From positions 2,404,501-2,462,000 of the forward strand of contig CM022667.1 of NCBI GenBank assembly GCA_012295275.1: 57,500 nucleotides of DNA, read 5' to 3'. The notes under the pieces were generated by a model. That model did no database searches and was not told the origin of the DNA. It saw only the letters and a list, made by a program, of their open reading frames with translations. This DNA comes from Chrysomallon squamiferum. Taxonomy: Eukaryota; Mollusca; Gastropoda; Neomphalida; Peltospiridae. Shown here one piece after another: positions 54,929-57,500 of this stretch. How positions within the stretch are numbered: the first letter of the stretch is position 1; each line of letters begins with the position of its first letter. The position numbers were made by a program, and so were the translations under genes.

Positions 54929-56297
54929 ACATCATGAATGTCAAGAAAAACAGCAATGAAATAACAATTTACAAACTTTTGGACTTCTATTCAAACCCAC
55001 CTAGTTACGATCTATGATCCTTAAATTTTTTTTTTTTTTTTTTTTTTTTTAAATAGAAAGAAAAAATTGTTCTATGTTCTGTTCAGCAAATATTTTGACA
55101 GTTGATGTTAAATTTGTCAAATCACTAGACTTTATAATCTGATACAAAGTTAACACTTACTTGACCCAGCAGACGACAAACCAGCAAGGATGATGATAAT
55201 CATGGCAACAAGTTTTCCCGCGCTAAGAAGAGACTGAACTCTGGTGATGTATTTCATGTAGAGGCAGTTCAGAACTACGAGCGCCACTGTAATTAATTAA
55301 TTAATTAATTTCTTTATTATTTGTTAACGATGTAAAACTTGGATGAGCCCACGAAATAATATACAGTAAATAATTAGTAGGTTTCTATGGCACAAATAAA
55401 AGATTCCAGATGACGTCATTTATTATAATGACATAATAAATTCCGCCAATAATTTTGTTTATTAAAACTAATGGAATGCAAATAATATAAAAATAATATA
55501 TATCTCTACAATATTTCATTTTTACGAAAATTTACAAATAATTCGTAATTTTTCAAAAGATGTTTTAACCATAGTAGATATTTTTATTAATAATTTTCAG
55601 ATTATTGCTATACTCTTATGCATAATTAATTAATTTATTTATTTAAATATACATACATACATACATACATACATACATACATACATACATACATACATAC
55701 ATACATACATACACAATACAAATATTAATCTTACAAGCAAAATATATACGCAAACATACCCATAATTGTAGCTGCTAACATCTTTGTACCCAATTCTGGT
55801 GGCGGGCAATCGGGAAAAATTAGTGTGGTGATGTAAATGGCAGAGGTATAGGATCCCAATGCCCATGCTGGACCACAGATGGACAGCAGAAAACCCCACA
55901 GAAACACGAAGGACACAAACGGGCCAAAAACTTGTTTTATATAGTAATAGGGTCCACCGGCCTTAGGAAAAATTAGAGCTACTTCCACGAAGCAAAAAGC
56001 CAGTCCAAAATTAACGAAACCTCCGATAAACCAGAAAATCAGAGCCAAGCCAGGCGAGCCCGCGTATCTTAGAATCGAAGTAGATCCTATAAAAACACTA
56101 GCTCCACCTGTATTCGCAACCAGAATGGCTACTGCTGAAAACAGAGAAATAGTCTTTTTCAGCTTTATCGCTGAATGGTTATTAGGTGATCTTTCGTTTT
56201 CATTTTCGGAAACCACTCTGGAAGGTGTGTTTGGCTTTTGTTTTATGTAATTCTCATTGCTTATTGAACCACCGTCTGATCTGTATTCGTCATCCAT
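45831..56297 (-). CDS. SLC7 (LAT-type) heteromeric amino-acid transporter light subunit, complete, 9 exons
   Basis: The nine exons join with consistent phases into 1473 nt, 490 residues plus stop, the usual length for an SLC7 light chain (APC superfamily, 12 membrane helices). Light chains exchange amino acids across the plasma membrane and usually pair with an SLC3 heavy chain through a disulfide. The heavy-chain cysteine is seen as CPPPE at residue 164 between helices 3 and 4. Other markers: PKAGGPYYYI after helix 2, TRVQSLLSAGKLVAM, GYFSYGGW (helix 6), EEVEKPLKNVPRS, and KVPIILPVF. The N-terminus (~48 residues) is polar and cytosolic. The TM1 substrate motif is atypical (GGASVF rather than GSGIF). 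The first ATG is preceded by an in-frame TAA 12 nt upstream. Substrate and SLC7 subfamily cannot be assigned by eye. Confidence 0.94.
46017..46310 (-). repeat. Tandem copies of SLC7 exon 9 acceptor and exon start
   Basis: The segment GTTCAAAGACTG...GGTACCTATAAATGAA (+ strand), which in the gene spans the start of exon 9 and its acceptor, recurs at about 46091 and 46202, with a remnant at ~46290. Spacing is 102, 111 and ~85 bp. The first copy keeps a usable ATTTATAG|GTACC acceptor and open codons for about 13 residues. The second has lost the AG. Confidence 0.85.
46657..46806 (-). CDS. SLC7 exon 8: TM9-TM10
   Basis: Acceptor CTGTATTTGTAG, donor AAG|GTACGT, exactly 50 codons, phase 0 to 0. It encodes SIPALWLLFSGTVLSLIDTM, GMFSNVLVISVLLCLLRLRW and THPFIQRKFK. 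With this acceptor the distance from TPWPA to the SLID/TLIN position is the 18 residues expected in LAT proteins, which decided the exon start over a nearby CCAG in the wrong phase. Decayed tandem copies lie immediately upstream on the - strand. Confidence 0.88.
46807..47060 (-). pseudogene. Tandem decayed copies of SLC7 exon 8 (5' half)
   Basis: Two clear ~100-bp copies of the acceptor and first half of exon 8 lie head-to-tail upstream of it. One begins at 46907 going down. The other runs from about 47000. A fragment continues to ~47060. All retain TTTTCTGGTAC and the SGTVLSL(I) coding stretch. The 46907 copy has one base missing near its start and one T inserted after ACAATG, so its phase-0 reading hits TGA. 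The outer copy lacks the aligned acceptor. They cannot replace exon 8 in frame and are called non-functional. Confidence 0.8.
47061..48882 (-). other. Remainder of SLC7 intron 7
   Basis: AT-rich. It holds TTTATTT runs (47910-47960), the CpG-rich array at 48230-48620, and near 48065 a GCGAATTCACGATGACAAAG segment that resembles 49990. No exon recognised. Confidence 0.75.
48230..48620. repeat. CpG-rich diverged tandem array
   Basis: Repeats of roughly 30-60 bp built from ATCATCGCG(G/A)TTCGAT, ATAATCTATCACGAAAA and variants; at least seven recognisable units. CpG is frequent here although the flanks are CpG-poor and AT-rich. It lies inside an intron of the transporter. Confidence 0.8.
48883..48979 (-). 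CDS. SLC7 exon 7: intracellular loop and start of TM9
   Basis: Acceptor CTCTTTCAG, donor ATG|GTACGT, phase 2 in and phase 0 out. It encodes RMVYAAGKGGHMPILTAMIN and TKYLTPWPATILM, matching LFYVA.R.GH.P..L..IH...LTP.PA in LAT proteins. Confidence 0.94.
49383..49486 (-). CDS. SLC7 exon 6: TM8
   Basis: Acceptor GTTATTTCAG, donor AG|GTAAAT, phase 0 in and phase 2 out. It encodes LFAYHFHPAMAVAISLLVSV and CAVSGLNSLILGQP. The position equals the family segment MP(L/V)..A.S.FG.VNGSLF..SR, with S24-type small residues replaced in places (SGLNSLILGQPR). Confidence 0.92.
49487..51313 (-). other. SLC7 intron 5
   Basis: Contains (AAT)n, (TTG)n, TA runs, purine-rich AAAGAAA stretches and a second copy of the GAATTCATGATGACAAGG segment near 49990. 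No exon. Confidence 0.75.
51314..51437 (-). CDS. SLC7 exon 5: TM7
   Basis: The acceptor TTCCAG follows a run of more than 30 T (on the - strand); donor ATC|GTAAGT, phase 2 in and phase 0 out. It encodes NVPRSLIITFFTLIFLYVSV and NLCYFIVLSPQEVLQTNAVA I, matching the family pattern N(L)PRAI...VNISY.TVLSP.E...S.AVA. Confidence 0.95.
51438..53045 (-). other. SLC7 intron 4
   Basis: Begins (on + coordinates) with a ~38-A run and contains (TAGA)n-like sequence at 52600-52650, a ~27-A run at 52658 and a ~42-unit (TC)n at 52861-52945. No exon. Confidence 0.75.
52861..52945. repeat. (TC)n microsatellite
   Basis: Uninterrupted TC tract of about 42 units. Confidence 0.97.
53046..53090 (-). CDS. SLC7 exon 4: 45-nt micro-exon, WQMITIIIEEVEKPLK
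   Basis: Acceptor TTTGTCAG, donor AA|GTAAG, phase 2 in and phase 2 out. It finishes Trp256 and encodes QMITIIIEEVEKPL, equivalent to LNFVTEEVENPEK in mammalian relatives. It is too short for automatic ORF detection but is required to keep the frame between exons 3 and 5. Confidence 0.93.
53091..53975 (-). other. SLC7 intron 3
   Basis: AT-rich with short TTTC, TTTA and TA runs. Nothing coding. Confidence 0.75.
53976..54078 (-). CDS. SLC7 exon 3: external loop and TM6 (YGGW)
   Basis: Acceptor TTTCAG, donor TG|GTAAG, phase 1 in and phase 2 out. It encodes STSKDNLSSLFRGTTTDPGS and VALGLAAGYFSYGG, with W256 completed by the next exon. YGGW corresponds to the Y(D/A)GW motif of TM6 in LAT transporters. 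Confidence 0.94.
54079..55160 (-). other. SLC7 intron 2
   Basis: Contains (CA)n at 54345-54402, a T run at 54469, (GAA)n followed by (CAA)n at 54870-54928, and a T run at 55027. No exon. Confidence 0.75.
55161..55286 (-). CDS. SLC7 exon 2: TM4-TM5 region
   Basis: Acceptor AATTACAG, donor A|GTAAGT, phase 1 to 1. It encodes VALVVLNCLYMKYITRVQSL and LSAGKLVAMIIIILAGLSSA GS. The TRVQ...AGKL block is a hallmark of LAT-type SLC7 proteins. Confidence 0.95.
55287..55759 (-). other. SLC7 intron 1
   Basis: AT-rich; holds the (CATA)n tract. Nothing else seen. Confidence 0.8.
55649..55712. repeat. (CATA)n tetranucleotide repeat
   Basis: About 15 CATA units close to the exon 1 donor. Confidence 0.97.
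55760..56297 (-). CDS. SLC7 exon 1: N-terminus, TM1-TM3 and heavy-chain cysteine
   Basis: It starts MDDEYRSDGGSISNENYIKQ in a good context (AAAGATGG) and ends G|GTATGT in phase 1 after 179 codons. After a polar tail, LKKTISLFSAVAILVANTGG opens TM1; FWFIGGFVNFGLAFCFVEVA is TM2; PKAGGPYYYI and a third helix follow; FPDCPPPELG holds Cys164. An in-frame stop lies just upstream of the ATG. Confidence 0.95.
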
Positions 56298-57289
56298 CTT
56301 TCGCCGTTACGCAGGCGTTATGTTTTCCATGCTGTTCGCTGATAATCTGTTATGTAAAAATAACGAGGTCAGCTGACTCTACGGCCTCGGTAAGTGATTT
56401 GACCTGCAGAGTTCCATACAAATTAATAACGTTTATTCTAAATCAGTGAACGAGAGCGAGAGAGATCTATATTTATAACACATGTCATGCTTACTAGGTC
56501 AAGGTACTAGTCATATTAACTTTCCATTTATTTGTGTTTCCGGATAAAGGCACAAGTTAAAAGCGCTGTGACGTTTGAGCGTATTTATTTTTTATAAATA
56601 TTGCTTATCAAATTGTTAATCGTACAGGATAAACGAGTATAACAACTATTTACAGCTAGTTGTAAATATTCATAACGCAAACTATCATAAATTTATAAAG
56701 CGTAAGTTTGATCGTGTTACGAGTATGACGCTGCAGAAATTAAAGCTAAATCATTTTCGTTATTAATGTAAATAATAAATTTGTACAGTATTAAAATAGT
56801 GTTTCAAACGAGAACAGTGTTAGATAATTAATATGCAGAAAGAACGAAGTATTGTTTCAACATGTATCATTTATCATAATTGTAAAATGTTCAGCAAAAC
56901 AACTATTTACTTTTATATTATTGTTCGTGTGATTAAATTTTATTTTTTTATTTATTTATTTTATTTTATTTTATTTTATTTTGTTTTGTTTGTTTCTTTG
57001 TGGAGTAGGGTATCAGTTCAAATTTTCATATCTAAATAAAAATGTGGGTTTATATAAAAATAAAAGCTAATTATATTTGCATAGCTAAACATGAATATCA
57101 ATTTACATATTTATTTGAAAAAAAAAAAAGGAATAGAAACAGTAGGCAAATAAGTTACTTCAGAAGTAAATTTATTTTTTTTTTATTTTTTATCACAAAT
57201 TAATCTGAATAAAATCAAATCATGCTCATATTTTTTTGAAAATAAAATAAAATAAAAGATTTGGTAACTTACAAATAAATTATGGTCAC
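56298..57289 (-). promoter_or_regulatory. 5' flank of the SLC7 gene
   Basis: The ~200 bp next to the start codon are less AT-rich and more CpG-containing than the rest and probably hold the 5' UTR and/or promoter. A GTCAGCTGAC palindrome with an E-box core lies at 56371, and a CACATGT near 56481. No TATA box or transcription start can be fixed. Further out the sequence is AT-rich and featureless. Confidence 0.35.
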
Positions 57290-57500
57290 TGATTTATACT
57301 GTAGTGTGTTTTATGGGTCTCTAGAAATTTGCAGCTTAGTTATGATAATACATTTCACAGCCACTAATATATTTTCAACAACTAACTTCACCCCGATACC
57401 ATATTTTTATTATCACAAAGTATATCTTATAGTCATTACATCTTATATTTCATCACTCACTAACAGTACATTCTGTAGTCACTAATACCATATTTTATAG
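57290..57500 (-). repeat. Dispersed repeat, copy 2 (inverted, cut by window end)
   Basis: The reverse complement reads CTATAAAATATGGTATTAGT then GACTACAGAATGTACTGTTA, then the same unique tail (AAATATATTAGTGGCTGTGA, TTTCTAGAGACCCATAAAAC) as copy 1. It has one or two minisatellite units visible. The element continues beyond the window. Confidence 0.85.

Overview
The window is animal (eukaryotic) DNA: very AT-rich, crowded with microsatellites and minisatellites, with short coding exons separated by introns of 0.4 to 8.6 kb and flanked by GT...AG splice sites. Protein similarity and genome style suggest an invertebrate, most likely a lophotrochozoan such as a mollusc. That placement is an inference and is not proven by the sequence.

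Two genes are supported, and they converge tail to tail. On the + strand (9643-39632) lies most of a metastasis-suppressor / missing-in-metastasis gene (MTSS1/MIM family). Twelve exons form the main chain (about 840 codons) and one further exon is alternative. They cover the IMD (I-BAR) domain from about human residue 70 onward, the serine-rich region with a DSGxxS motif, the conserved RPASTAG region and a proline/serine/glutamine-rich C-terminus. The first ~70 IMD residues were not found and should lie upstream of the window. On the - strand (45831-56297) lies a complete nine-exon gene for a 490-residue amino-acid transporter of the SLC7 light-chain (LAT) family. All splice phases agree, and the cysteine expected to bond to an SLC3 heavy chain is at residue 164. 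The genes do not obviously act in one pathway; MTSS bends membrane and regulates actin, and the SLC7 protein moves amino acids.

Layout: 1-9642 is MTSS intron or upstream DNA with several local tandem duplications. 9643-39632 holds the MTSS exons, with trinucleotide arrays (10.9-12.2 kb), a dispersed repeat (31.1-31.7 kb) and a 33-bp minisatellite (34.2-35.35 kb) in introns. 39633-45830 is the shared 3' interval, probably both 3' UTRs. 45831-56297 is the transporter, whose introns carry partial tandem copies of its own last two exons and an unusual CpG-rich array at 48.2-48.6 kb. 56298-57500 is its 5' flank, ending in a reversed copy of the 31-kb repeat.

The strongest observations are: a pair of homologous exons with identical phases (32311-32428 and 33890-34073) that fit mutually exclusive splicing in MTSS; a one-base frame break inside an otherwise conserved MTSS exon; and decayed tandem copies of transporter exon 8. 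No prokaryotic system, CRISPR array, RNA gene or intact transposon was recognised.
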